Assembly (NCBI GenBank): GCA_032718475.1
Contig: JAUCBJ010003225.1
Location: forward strand, 32,801-96,800
DNA: 64,000 nucleotides
DNA from: Nemertoderma westbladi
Taxonomy: Eukaryota > Xenacoelomorpha > Nemertodermatida > Nemertodermatidae
Direction: 5' to 3'
Shown: in pieces, positions 11,651-23,080 of the stretch
How the letters are laid out: each line of letters starts with the position of its first letter
Numbering within the stretch: position 1 is the first letter of the stretch
Notes under the pieces: model-generated
Told to the model about the DNA's origin: nothing
What the model saw: the letters and a program-made list of their open reading frames with translations, nothing else
Databases searched by the model: none
Program-made: the position numbers and the translations under genes

Positions 11651-14600
11651 ACGCTGTTGCTCGTTTTGGAATTTCCTTTCATTTTCTTGGTTCTCCTTGC
11701 TATTATGGCTTGCTATGGTTGGTTACCTGGCTATTTGCTATTATTGTTTGATTGCCTGCTACGTTTACTTTACCTGCGTAACCTTACAAATCCGTAACCT
11801 GTTTTGGTTTTCGATGAGAACCGGCTACAACTTTTACTAATCTTTGTTTCTATCTTGAATTATTGAACTGAATATTGTTGGATATTTTTAAAAACGACCT
11901 TTCGAATATTCTTTATATATTTTTATGACAGCTAAATATTTTTATTTTATATATATTAAATTGAATCATGATATAACTGATCTTCTAGATGGTAGTTCTC
12001 ATTAAGCTAAAAAAGCGGTAGCGTTCTCATTACCAACTTAGCTTACGTTATTATGTGCCATGCCTATCTATGTAAACTTAAGCTAACGTAACTTATTGAA
12101 TTGAATTTGAAAGGCATCTGCTAAATATATTCAAAATAAATATTAAAGGTTTTGTAATATGGGGATATTTGAAAGTCTTCAACTTATTTTTCTGCTATAA
12201 ATTATCCTGCTTTTATTTGTGTTATTATTTTGTGTTATTGTTTATTTGTATTATTTGTGTTGTATTATTATGTTATTTTATGAATTATTCATCTGTATTA
12301 TACAAGAATGCCATTGTCGTATGGTTTAGTAATACCCCCATTAAAATTAAAGCAACTAAATTAATTCGATAATCACTTTCAGCAACATCAACTGTTAGAA
12401 ATAAACAAGGAACGATTGTCCTACACGACTACAGTATTTCCACGACACAATCTCTATTCTCATTTTGAACTACCCTGCTCCAAAACCGTAAGGGGGTGGG
12501 TGGGTGCACTGGTTTAATAAGCAAACATTTATCAGTATATCTCCATCGGTTTTACATGGGGTAATGTTAACACCATCGTACCGTACATCCCATAAACCAT
12601 GCTGAACGGCTTGATATGTATGATAAAGATAATTGCCCGTCCAAGGGTTAAAGGGTGACAACACGGTCCATTAGCGTGACATAGCCTAGGTGAACGTAGT
12701 ACATTAACGATATCCTAAAATACCGGTGAAGAGAAATGTAAGAGGGGAGATTAGTGGCTAATTCCTACTAATTCGGGGACTAACTGTGTGTGACCAACTC
12801 TAAAAGTTGTATCGTTTTTATTAACATGAGAACATAAACTGCATTCTGGTGAAAAGTTATGAGAGTGAGAAAAGGAGAAAACTTATAGGTGAGTGAGGCA
12901 TTGGCATTAATGATCACAGAACAAGTTGTTCAATTTATTTTGTGTTCTTTGAAGCAGGTTTGATCGTGAGTTTGCATAATTGATTACGTTTTTAAACAAA
13001 TCAGACATCCGCTAATATTCTTTGAAGAATTTTATTTTCATTCAGTGAGTACAATATATCTAATTTGAGGCATTCTGTGGAATATATCAGTATTTGAGGC
13101 TTGCGCTGCCCCAGGATTGTGGAAACGGGACCTGATTCATTAAAACAACGAACGAGAGTTTTCCCTTCCTATACTGAGTGGAGCTTGCCTTAGGGTAGTA
13201 GATCAATCCCTAGTAGTTTGGTTATCGAGAAGGTCGTATTTAATTGGCAGTATCGCCTGAAGAACTATGACCTCGGAGTAAATAAAAAAATATTAAAAAT
13301 ATTGGATTCCATCTGATATTGGGACTACTAAAAGATAATATTATAAATTTTATGACAATTATATTTCTTTATTACAACAAAGCGTTATGTGTTAAAAATA
13401 ATTTAAAATTAATAATTAAAAGTTATTAAATTAAAAATAAATATATATTAAAATTTATATAAATCAGCCTGATTGGGGTCGTCCCCATGTCGCAGTTCCA
13501 CTATAATTATAATTTGTAGTTGAGGTGAGCGGCTAGTTGTAGTGGTGTTAGATTATAAATTTTATACAAAACCAACACTATCGAACTCTTGGCTCAAACT
13601 GATGCAGTTCGCGAGATCATTTGATTTCTTCCGACTTGTTAAAAAAATATTTTTAATTAAATTTAGTTCCTTTTACAATGTTGAGTGGATTGAAGAGTTA
13701 TTTTATTAACTGCAGTTGTCATATCTCAGCATCCATTAAGTAAAGTGATGAAACGTGTCCGTGTGGTGCTCAGGTGCACAGGAAACAGAGAGATGTCACA
13801 AAGTTCCGCGGTACAAGTACCGGGGTGTCCTTAGAGTAAAACAACCCTTATCTATAGGTCAGTGTATTAACTTAATTAAATACGGGAACCCCTTATACAC
13901 ATAGCAATACAGTGCATTAATTAATGCGCTGAACTTTCAATCATATTTAAGCGCACAACTGTATACATCAATCTTCCAACAGCCCAAATCATTTCACATT
14001 TATTACTAAATAACGGTTGGGAATTGGGGAAAGAAAAGGTTTCGATAGTTACAGAGTGTTAAACCTTGGGAGTTAAATGGCGCCTTCTATGTACTTCAGG
14101 TAACAGCAAATATATTGTAGCCTTCGGGTGGCATCAAGTGTTTGTTATTCACGGAGAATTTAAGAATATCTTTTAACATCAGCAAAGTATATGCCATAAC
14201 AAAATAAATTTATAAAACACTTTACGTAACCACAATTTTAGATTGTAATTGAGTACAATAAGATGCAGCTAAAGATATTCCTGTTAAGTAATGATGAATA
14301 GGAAAAATTCCAAATTTAATTTAAACCTTTTACGGTGTTTACTTAGGGTGTGCTGAGCGAGGTGTACATTTGGGATTACCAATTTAGAGCAGTACATGTG
14401 TTAAATTACTGATGATCAATATTTTCACAGTTTTCCGTGTATTTTACAGTGTTTTTCCTATGTTTTCCTAGTATTTATTTAATTTAAGAAGTCAATATCG
14501 TTTGTTCTACAACTAACTCTACTTGTTGCAATCAGGTTGCCTATTTCTTATCTTTTCATCTTCCTCTATCAGCAAATGTATAGAAATCGAGTATCGAGAA

Positions 14601-15869
14601 ATCGATCGAGTTTTGTATTTAGATTGATAATAGAAATTTATTGATTCCTCCATCATGCGAGATGACCTAATATTAGCAAACAAAATACATCATACAAAAT
14701 CGGACTTTGTCCTGTAGAGGTAAACATACATTATCTGCACTACATAGACAGACATCAAAACATATGTTGATGTGCTATTTAATTAGGCCACATAATGTGT
14801 GGAATGCTCATTCAATCTATTCATTTATTCAATTGCCTATTGTATTCAGCAGCACGATAAAATCTGAGGCGAGAATAAATATTCCTAATAAAACGAAATT
14901 AGACATTTTGGTGGCCAAGTTGTCGGATTTCATTATAATGTTTCATCTCAATTGACTAGGGATCATCCTGTTATTACGTCAGCATTTTTCGCCCGATTTC
15001 TTAGACTTGCCTACCTAATAGTTATTAGGTCGCCATCAGGAGCCTGAGACCAGTCTTGCCTATCGAAAATTACTATTTATTTAAAGGTTTTTAGGTTAAG
15101 GGGCGATTCCGATTCGGTCCATTGCTGAGAATGGAAACAATCGGTATTAGTTGAGTAACGTTTCAGCCTTCCCGCCCACCCTAGCCTGGACGTGTGATGC
15201 ACATGGTATATGGCTTGGTGTGTAGTGTTGAATTGTGACACGAGTGGTATCCAACTGGAAATTGCAGTACACAAATTGGATTTTGGACCAAATGAAATGT
15301 GCGTTAAGCGGGTCATCTAAATAATGATGTCTGATGACGTCAGAAATAGACTTTTCACCTTCATCCAACCTAATATGTCAGCTGCATTCGTCAAATGGGG
15401 CTGAGGACCTACCTCGAAATGCTGATCTAATAAAAGGAGGACATGTAAAAACATTCTAAATAATTAAGTAAAATAACATCAGAATTAATCGATTATAATA
15501 TCAGCATGGTAGATGTAATTTATGAGTTATGCTTTTTAATTTGTTTACCGAGTATGACTGGATTGTCGGTTAGATTTATGAATAAGTTTATTTTAATACA
15601 ATTAATTATTATGTCTGGACTCTCTTGGTCACAAGTCACATCCATATTCTTAATTTTTTTTGGCACTATATAAAAAGGAAGTACAATATAAATTACTTAT
15701 AAGCGTATTATTAATTAAGAAAATACCGCTTACTGTACAGTAAAACAGTGCAGCATTTTTATAGTTGAGATATGTATGCATGTGGCTCGTTAATTTTGCA
15801 CATAAAAATGCCCCCAATCATTTTTTATATATAATTTTACATAAATAGGTAAAATATAACAACGTTACG
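11651..15869. other. Non-coding intronic DNA
   Basis: AT-rich sequence with no recognisable exon, RNA gene or repeat family. Its last part lies directly upstream of the GH20 gene and should contain that gene's promoter and 5' leader. I see no unambiguous core-promoter element. Confidence 0.45.
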
Positions 15870-17786
15870 ATGCTCTTCCAAGGACTTATTCTCTTAGCGA
15901 TTCTAGTTAATGGAAAGAGCTCGCCGATCTGGACTTATGTCTGCAACACTATTTACGTGGAAGAAGATGGGTTGTGTGAGAAGCAGTTTAGTAGAATTAA
16001 TGAAAGTGTCCAAAGTTTGGCTACATGTCGACTTCGCTGCGGCACACAGGTGCTGTGGCCCCAGCCAAGGGAGTTTGTATCCAGTCACAATGTAACTTGG
16101 TTTTCTGCTGATGATATATTATTAGCAACCGTCCCATTGGAAGTGTCTTTCTCAAGACCGAATGAAGACGGCAAACGCCTGCTAGACCAAGCGACATTAA
16201 TATTTAAAGAAACATTAGCAAAGATGTACCCTCCAGGGATAAAACCAACAGCTACTGGTGTTAAATTCTATCTGTATGCTTCAATCAAAGATGCCAATTC
16301 ACGATTTGTTATAGGAGAAACTAGTGAAGAATATATTCTTTCAGTGACTAATGATGGAAATGATGGTAAGACTACTACCATAAAAGCAGAAATTAAAGCA
16401 GAAACTTTCTATGGGGCCAGACATGGTTTGGAAACCCTCTCTCAGTTGTTAGCTTACGACAATATTGAGAAGAACTTGGTTGTTGTAACAGATGCCACAG
16501 TAGTTGATTCTCCAGTATATCCATACCGAGGTATTCTTATTGATACAGCACGGAATTACGTTACAGTAAATGAACTAAAGAAAGTGATAAATGGTATGTC
16601 AATGAACAAATTGAACCATCTGCATTGGCATATAACAGATAGTGCTAGTTTCCCATTGGTCATTTCTTCTCAACCAAACATGACATTATATGGAGCGTAC
16701 AGCCCTGACATGGTTTACAGTAAGACAGATGTAAATGAGCTAATTGAATATGCCAATTTACGGGGTGTTGTCATAGTGCCGGAGATTGATGCACCTTCCC
16801 ATACCGCTAGTGGTTGGCAGTGGGGCGAATCAGCTGGTTTAGGGACCTTTGTTGCATGCTTGAATATCCGGGATTGGATGAAATACTGCGATGGTCCACC
16901 ATGCGGCCAGTTAAACCCAGCCAATCAACAGATGTATGATGTACTCTATGACATTTATAACGATGTCATTGATATGTTTAAAGCGCCAAATTTGTTTCAC
17001 ATGGGGGGCGATGAAATTAAAATTGAATGTTGGAAAACATCAGAAGAAATACAAAATTATGTGTATGAACACAGTCTATCTTATATGGACCTGTGGGCTG
17101 AATTTCAAAGAAAAGCTCTAAATGCCATTCAGAAACATTATGGTACTGATAAACCAGTTTCAACTATTATCTGGACCAGCAAATTGACCATTGATGGAAA
17201 TTTGCAAACCTATTTGAATAATAAAGACTACATAATACAAATTTGGACCAAAATTGACGATGAACAAGTGAATACATTATTAGAAAACAATTACAGAATT
17301 ATTTTATCGAATTCTGATGCTCTTTATCTGGATTGTGGATTTGGATCCTGGGTTGGACCACCTGGCGTTAATTGGTGCTCGCCATATAAGGACTGGAAGA
17401 CCATATATGAAAACGACCCAAAGAAGCTTCTTAAGAATTGGGATGTTAAAGGACATTTAGTGTTGGGTGGTGAAGCAGCGTTGTGGACGGAAGAGGTCGA
17501 TGATCTTCATGTTGGTGAACGCATCTGGCCGAGGGCTTCAGCTATGGCAGAACGATTCTGGACGGATCCAACACAGAATTACCAAAAGGCAGAACGTCGA
17601 TTAGTCTACCACCGGGACCGCATGGCCAGGCGAGGTATTACACCAGCTGCTATTCAACCCCTATGGTGCCTTCAGAATGAGGCTATGTGCTTCAGCAATC
17701 CGCCTTCATTCGCTGCGAAAGCTAACTCAAACAGTTTTTTATTCCTATTCCTTGTTGTTAACAGCCTTGATTGTATTATGTCCTAA
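15870..17786 (+). CDS. GH20 beta-N-acetylhexosaminidase (chitooligosaccharidolytic type)
   Basis: Hydrolyses terminal beta-linked GlcNAc/GalNAc, in this subfamily mainly from chitooligosaccharides, probably extracellularly or at the cell surface. It is 638 aa, close to the invertebrate family length, with no intron. Residues 1-16 form a signal peptide (MLFQGLILLAILVNG). An N-terminal Cys-containing region (C25, C36, C53, C57) precedes the GH20N domain. The catalytic barrel starts at YPYRGILIDTARNY (217) and carries HLHWHITD (250-257), PEIDAPSH and HMGGDE, with the catalytic pair at D381-E382, then GGEAALWTE (E535, W539) and ERIWPRASAMAERFW. N-glycosylation sites include N44 and N74. The C-terminus is hydrophobic after a Ser/Asn-rich spacer, so a GPI anchor is possible but unproven. 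No frameshift or lost key residue is seen. The gene sits inside a GPCR intron on the same strand. Confidence 0.95.
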   Translation: MLFQGLILLAILVNGKSSPIWTYVCNTIYVEEDGLCEKQFSRINESVQSLATCRLRCGTQVLWPQPREFVSSHNVTWFSADDILLATVPLEVSFSRPNEDGKRLLDQATLIFKETLAKMYPPGIKPTATGVKFYLYASIKDANSRFVIGETSEEYILSVTNDGNDGKTTTIKAEIKAETFYGARHGLETLSQLLAYDNIEKNLVVVTDATVVDSPVYPYRGILIDTARNYVTVNELKKVINGMSMNKLNHLHWHITDSASFPLVISSQPNMTLYGAYSPDMVYSKTDVNELIEYANLRGVVIVPEIDAPSHTASGWQWGESAGLGTFVACLNIRDWMKYCDGPPCGQLNPANQQMYDVLYDIYNDVIDMFKAPNLFHMGGDEIKIECWKTSEEIQNYVYEHSLSYMDLWAEFQRKALNAIQKHYGTDKPVSTIIWTSKLTIDGNLQTYLNNKDYIIQIWTKIDDEQVNTLLENNYRIILSNSDALYLDCGFGSWVGPPGVNWCSPYKDWKTIYENDPKKLLKNWDVKGHLVLGGEAALWTEEVDDLHVGERIWPRASAMAERFWTDPTQNYQKAERRLVYHRDRMARRGITPAAIQPLWCLQNEAMCFSNPPSFAAKANSNSFLFLFLVVNSLDCIMS

Positions 17787-19612
17787 ATAATCTCGTATTG
17801 TTTGGGCGAACCACAGTGGGTGGCGACGCATTACACACACATAGATACATTTTACGTACAATATTTGTTATGAAATGGCGGTACTTCAGTTGGTAGCTCA
17901 GTTATTGTTATTTGGCCAGATTATCTGTTGGTTGGTCATTCAGTTATTCAATCTGTCATCCCTCTAAATTCGGGGCTTCAAGTCATTTTATCAAATATTT
18001 AATTTGTTGCTTGGTCTGGTCAGTCTCTCCTATGGGCCATGCGCGGTAAATCGGTCAATGGGTCAAATGAATACAGTAGGCCTGCACAGTCGACGTTAGT
18101 GCTTACAGTACTTTACTGAAATTTTGAAAATGATGATGTTAGTCAATTTTCTTTTTCAATTTAATTGGGTTTTTTTAATAATAAGTTATCTAATTAAATG
18201 AACATGGAAAGCCCACATAATTAGTGTTTATCAATCATGGCTGATAACATTTTGAACTTAAATAATTTGTTTATGTTATTGTGATTTAAATAGTATAATT
18301 ATGGCATGTTAAGTCCTTGAAACTCAACATTTCTTATTTTGTTAATGGCATATTGTAAAGTAAACAGATAAACAGTGTGATAAACAGATCACACATACAT
18401 ATCATGTGCTGCATTGAACAGGGTCACTAATGCTGCTTGTGGTAGTAGTTGTGTTATAGTATCCTTGCCATGTTATGGTTCCATAAGAATAGATTTATTA
18501 AAGGGAAAAATCGATCTTAAAGAAACAATAAATTCAAATTCAATTAAATTTAAATTTTTTCAATTTTTTCAACGAAGATTTTGGAAACGAAAATATTTAA
18601 TGAAATTTATTTTTTTGTTGGTACTTTTTTTTCTGTTACTCTATAGAATTAGATGCATCTAGAATACCATCAAACGACTTTAACCTATTTTTATTGTGCT
18701 ATTTGTATTTACGTATTCTCGTACTACCATTTTTTGACTCACCACTGGTTTGACTGCCATTTGCTTGTGTAGCCTTTTCGTTTGTTTATTCTTTCTGAAA
18801 TTCGTCAAAAACATATCTACTGTATCTATCTAACTAATGATTTTAATAGAATAATATCAGTTTGTGAAAAAGAACAGCAATCTTTTCCAAATACAGTAGT
18901 ATCTTGACTATCTTCCGCAGTATCGGTAGCAGGTATAAATAATACCAAATGTAAAGGTAGCCGGTGAAAAAACTTAAAACCAATAAGCTCCTGTAGTCTA
19001 TGTCCCTAAACAAAAGCTAACCAAACTATGTTTGGAAACTACCGTGGAATATGGAATCTATATTCCATCAAAAATATTCAGCCGAAGAATAATTGCATCA
19101 AGAGAACATATTGCGAAGGAATGATACTGGCTGCCAGCATCATAGCAACGAGTTCGTTGGGGCCTAGATCTAATCGTTCTGAGTCTAGAAGAAATATCAA
19201 ATCACAAAACCAAAACCAAAACTAACCATTAGGACCTACAGTACCTTGATTTCCAATCACATACACAATTTAACTTAGATAATACTACATAACAAGAGCA
19301 TGAATTGCTAGATTTTATAAATATAGGTCATTCAAGTATGAACGATAATGAAATGATGAATGTATGATAATGAAATAAAAGAATAAAGGACTTTTACGTT
19401 TTATATTCAGTTTTCAGCCATTTATCGTTAAAATTGATAAGTACGGAGTAACTGTCACCTCACCTAAGATAATATAAGATAATAATATACTGCTGGGGAA
19501 TAACGGATCCAATTTATGAATCATATTATTGACTTATGTTAAATCCGGCCCCACCTAAGATTGTAACCCATAAAACCGATAAATTTTAATATTTCTTCAA
19601 TTTAATTTTTAG
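17787..19612. other. Downstream region of the GH20 gene and remaining GPCR intron
   Basis: A possible polyadenylation signal AATAAA lies at 18527-18532, about 740 bp after the GH20 stop; whether it is used is unknown. Otherwise no feature was recognised. The region ends at the acceptor AG (19611-19612) of the next GPCR exon. Confidence 0.4.
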
Positions 19613-19713
19613 TTAATAAAGATGTTGGCTCTCGTTGTAGTAATTTTCGGTCTCTGCTGGCTTCCCCTCCATCTCTTCATCTTGGTAACGGAACTCAACC
19701 GTGATCTATTAAG
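19613..19713 (+). CDS. Class A peptide GPCR, exon with TM6
   Basis: A short exon of 101 nt (33 codons plus 2 nt), flanked by an AG acceptor and a GTATGG donor at 19714. The peptide begins LIKM and runs LALVVVIFGLCWLPLHLF, which holds the TM6 F..CWLP toggle-switch motif of rhodopsin-family receptors. It continues into extracellular loop 3 (ILVTELNRDLL). It follows in phase from the TM5/loop exon at 4614-4781, whose last residues KLK complete the usual basic KxK..IKM junction. Too short to be picked out by length, it is identified by motif, phase and splice sites together. Confidence 0.85.
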
Positions 19714-19958
19714 GTATGGTAAAGTAGGGGGTAGGCCTACTATTCACAAGCATTTATAGGGCTTTAGTGGTAAAGTGTATTTATACAGTAGGGGTTTGAT
19801 GGTAAAGTAGGGGGTAGGCCTAATACTGTACACACCAGTATTTATAGGGATTTGATGGTAAAGTAAGGGTAAGCCTACTACACACAAGTATTTATAGGGG
19901 TTGGTGGTAAAATAGGAGTAAGCCTACTTACTACACACAAGTATTTATAGTGGTATAT
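19714..19958 (+). repeat. Tandem repeat, ~4 diverged units of ~60-75 bp
   Basis: Units share GGTAAAGTAGGGGTAGGCCTA then CACAAGTATTTATAGGG. They start immediately at the donor of the TM6 exon and fill most of the short intron up to the TM7 exon. Copies differ by substitutions and small indels. Confidence 0.8.
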
Positions 19959-20141
19959 GGGGATTTATTTGTTCAAATTAAGTCATTTTTAATGTTGGAA
20001 TGGTTCTTATCTGAGCTAGTAGTTATTGTCGCAGTGAAGCGTCTAGCCAGTAGTGGCATGTTCCCAGTAAGTGGATGAATAAATGTGAGTCAGGCGGGCG
20101 AATTTGGGCTACATCTACTGTGTTTCATTTTACCGTTACAG

Positions 20142-20255
20142 GTACAGAAATATCAATCAGGTTTACTTTGCCTGCCACTTTATCGCAATGTCTAACAGTT
20201 GTTCGAACCCTATTCTCTACTACAATATGAATTCAAGATATCGAAACGGAATGAG
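20142..20255 (+). CDS. Class A peptide GPCR, exon with TM7
   Basis: The exon is 114 nt between acceptor TTACAG (ending 20141) and donor GTGGGT (20256). The first base completes the Arg codon split with the previous exon. The peptide holds TM7 with the signature NSCSNPILYY (NPxxY) preceded by FACHFIAM. It then starts helix 8 (NMNSRYRNGM). The wording HFIAMSNSC.NP is typical of neuropeptide receptors of the NPFF/NPY/tachykinin-like group. The exon ends with two bases of a split codon completed at 22323. Confidence 0.87.
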
Positions 20256-21160
20256 GTGGGTTTCACATATCAAATAATTCCGACATACAGTAAGTAGTGC
20301 AGAATTGTTTATATAGTAAATGACATTGTACGTACATTAATTACCTATGTACAACCTGCAGTAGGTAACTATTCTAAAACCCAGCACCAGCCTACAGGAA
20401 CAACGGTTCGGTCTTGATGATGGCTATGTTGGAACTCATCAGCCTGTGTGTGACCTTGCTATACTGTATAGCAGCGCTGAGTGGGCGTTTGGCTTGGGTT
20501 ACTGTCGAGTTGTTTTGGGGAACAACTTTTAATTCAATAAATGTAATAATGTGCCTAGTTTTACTAAAGTAATGCGATGCGATGTGAGAAATGCCTGTTG
20601 CATACTTACCCTGTATTAACTAACTGTAAGTCCCCCCCCCCCCCCCCCCCCTCCCTGCATACTCTAACCTACTACAGTTGTAGATGAACTCTATTGAAGC
20701 AACTCTATTGAACATCCATTACCTATTGTAGGCCTACATCCAAGGATGTAGGCAATAACTGACTGTTGAACCGTGCCGACCTCTGCGGGTTGACCAAATA
20801 AAATAATGTCATACATTTGTACACATGTTGTCAATACATTCTCATTTGCATTATTAATTTGTTTATTAGCAAGTCTTCTACTAGACATTATAAGCAGGAT
20901 GTTATTTTCAAAAGCAACCAAAGAAAGGTTATAAATAATTTATAAAAATGTTAAGACACAATAGTAACAATTATTAACAGAGTTCAAACAAAGACAGTAG
21001 TATGCGAAATATAAGGTATTTCGGTGACATATTCTTTAGGCCTAATAGAATTAATTAGACCTAAAAGTTATTGCAGTACGTTTATGGTAAATGGGCTTAA
21101 ATTTCATACATCTTTAAATGTGAGAATCTATTCGGTTTATTAAGCCAGGCCCCCACCCAC
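20256..21160. other. GPCR intron, unique part
   Basis: Non-coding, with a 20-C tract at 20632-20651. Nothing else is recognised before the LINE/SINE pile that fills the rest of the intron. Confidence 0.5.
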
Positions 21161-21239
21161 CCTGTTCCCTGGAGGAATGCCTGTTTACCTCCATATACGT
21201 GATCTTCCACAGTAAACCCTTCCACTAGCTGTTTCCAAC

Positions 21240-21553
21240 GGATTCTATTAAATCGCAACAGGGATCCCATTGAGAGACAGCTAAGTGGAAATCAAAATGG
21301 GTTCCGTAAAGGTCGTGGGACCATGGAGCCCATTTTGGCACTTCATCACCCCATCGTCATAATGATGATGGGGTGGTGGTAACTCCACATCCAGAATTTA
21401 GAAGTCAGATAGAATTAATCGGAAACTTAAGGTTTGATTATTTTGAGCAGCAGTAGTTCCAGTACTCCTCTATGAGAGTCCATGCTGGGCTCTATCACCT
21501 GTTGTGACACCAAATGTCTGGATGGCACATTCCCAAGAATGCTACGTCGGGTT
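21240..21553 (+). mobile_element. LINE fragment with internal deletion
   Basis: Two blocks match LINE copies elsewhere in the window. 21240-21344 matches the RT motif region NQNGFRK..GTMEPILAL seen at about 23285-23380. 21393-21553 matches the ..INRKLKV..VVPVLLY..CWAL.. region of the copy at 25743. Between them lie about 50 bp with a small hairpin (CACCCCATC...GATGGGGTG). Reading frames are broken. The fragment is embedded between copies of the SINE 63-bp segment. Confidence 0.75.
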
Positions 21554-21555
21554 CC

Positions 21556-22018
21556 TTCCACTCTGTTTCCTAAAGGAATGCCTGTTCACCGCCATGGGTG
21601 ATCTTCCACAGTAAACCCTTCCACTCTGTTTCCTAAAGGAATGCCTGTTCACCGCCATGGGTGATCTTCCACAGTAAACCCTTCCATTCTGTTTCCTAAA
21701 GGAATGCCTGGTCGCCACCATGGGTTATCTTTCACAGTAAACTCTTCCATTCTATTTCCTAAAGGAATGCCTGTTCACCACCATGAGTGATCTTCCACAG
21801 TAACCCTTACATTCTCTGCTTCCTAAGTTGATTTAGTGACCAGTCAGCAGTCAAGGATATAAGCTTGGGTTGGGTAAGGATGCGGCATTGAAAGTACTGC
21901 ACAGTACGTGCAGTGCATTGGTTCATAATAGCACAGTTTGAGTCTGCCTAGGGATCGAACCTGGAGCCTCTTGATTGGGAGTCAAAGAATGTCAATTACT
22001 AGACCATTACTGTGCTTC
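21556..22018 (-). mobile_element. tRNA-derived SINE with a tandemly amplified 63-bp body segment
   Basis: On the - strand the tRNA-like head is at the right, with box A TGGTCTAGTAA and box B GGTTCGATCCC. The body is related to the SINE at 5876-6132. The segment starting TTCCACTCTGTTTCCTAAAG is repeated at 21556, 21619, 21682 and 21745, an exact 63-bp period, with a fifth partial copy at about 21806. The 5876 copy has it once. A further partial unit sits at 21165-21236 on the far side of the LINE fragment. Confidence 0.82.
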
Positions 22019-22322
22019 CTATTAATCTCTATCTACTACAACTGTAATCAAAGATAGTTGTTGATAGTTGTTTTAATTAATAATTAGCCACTACTAACAC
22101 ATTATTGGTATATATGAAAAAAGAGAATCATATTATTGCATTTTAACAAAACTTTCCATTCCCTCAGTTTATTATAAAATCTATAAATTACTAATTACAT
22201 GAATAGGCCCTACACTTTACCTATAAAGTGTGAGTATACCGTACACTGTACTCCATTAAAAAACGTAGCGACAGAATGGTAATAAGGAATAAAAATGCAA
22301 TGGAATTTATTATTATTTTCAG
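22019..22322. other. End of last GPCR intron
   Basis: AT-rich, nothing recognised. It ends in a T-rich tract and the ATTTTCAG acceptor at 22315-22322. Confidence 0.5.
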
Positions 22323-22653
22323 ATATCTTGTGTCTCGATTATGCCCATGTATGGAAATTTATATCTGGGAAGACTTGACAATAAATAGAAGACGAAGTAC
22401 TTTTCAATCGGCTCCACACAGCCGTCATTCGTCGTTCTACTTAAAACCAATGCGAACTAGACAAAACAGTTCGTTTGCAAACAACCACCGAATAACTCAC
22501 CAAAGCGGATCCTTAACAGTTGTGCCGAATTCCCATCTAAAATACCATAAGAAACATGTTGTTAAAGACGGCACTATAAGACGTTGTCACTCAACAAAGG
22601 AAGAGTTAATGGCGCAAAATGATCGCAGACATCAACTGTGTTTAGATGGTTGA
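22323..22653 (+). CDS. Class A peptide GPCR, last coding exon (helix 8 end and C-terminal tail)
   Basis: The exon follows an ATTTTCAG acceptor, and its first base completes an Arg codon from 20254-20255. It reads YLVSRLCPCMEIYIW, so helix 8 ends in a Cys pair (CPC) that is a likely palmitoylation site. A basic, Ser-rich cytoplasmic tail of about 95 residues with many RRxS/RxxS-type phosphorylation candidates follows, then TGA. Adding this exon makes the four-exon chain 714 nt, exactly 238 codons with the stop, which supports all four boundaries. Two AATAAA signals lie 10 and 53 nt beyond the stop. Confidence 0.85.
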
Positions 22654-22662
22654 AAACAATTA

Positions 22663-22668
22663 AATAAA
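22663..22668 (+). promoter_or_regulatory. Polyadenylation signal AATAAA (GPCR)
   Basis: AATAAA starts 10 nt after the GPCR stop codon; a second AATAAA is at 22706-22711. The second gives a more usual 3'UTR length. Actual use cannot be told from sequence. Confidence 0.45.
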
Positions 22669-22711
22669 GAAGGAGATTACAGTGGCGCTGTTTTCTAACC
22701 AAAACAATAAA

Positions 22712-23080
22712 GTAAACGTTATTTCACTTGCGGTCAATTTGCGCCACTATCTGCCTACGAAGATACCTAATAATGAATATTAGTTCTTATATAAATAGTC
22801 CATTAAACTACAAAGAGTATGTCTACTTAAATATAATATAAGTAATATAATATTATATATTAATTATATTTGAAACATTCCCCGAATCATACAGCTAATC
22901 ACCTATTGCTGTGGTTGCATGAAGTTATCGCTGCATCTGAAGTAGAACCCTGCAGACTCTAATACCAGACGAATCTTGGAATGAACTTGCATTCACCACC
23001 GCGGTGAAGACACCTCACAATATTAAGTCACTTGCCCAATATAAATCAGACGAGTCTTTGCCCAATAAAAATGTATCTAA
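22712..23080. other. Intergenic, possibly decayed LINE upstream part
   Basis: AT-rich with no clear gene. The stretch from about 22930 may be decayed LINE sequence leading into the RT block at 23081, but I could not show homology. Confidence 0.35.

Larger units (their letters stand above)
4782..19612 (+). other. 14.8-kb GPCR intron hosting a hexosaminidase gene
   Basis: The donor GTTAGT at 4782 and acceptor TTTTTAG at 19612 bound this intron, and the flanking exons are both phase 0. It contains poly-C and poly-G tracts, a tRNA-like SINE fragment, a SINE with target duplication, a repeat pair, a foldback element, a truncated LINE and the intronless GH20 gene at 15870-17786 on the same strand. 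The intron is inferred from the exon chain; there is no transcript evidence. Confidence 0.75.

Noticed and set aside
11528-11840. Short hydrophobic ORFs after the LINE copy
   Set aside because: They run through the LINE 3' end and TAG tail into AT-rich DNA; no domain.
15903-17121. Additional short ORFs overlapping the GH20 gene
   Set aside because: Other-frame and antisense shadows of a well-supported 638-codon gene.
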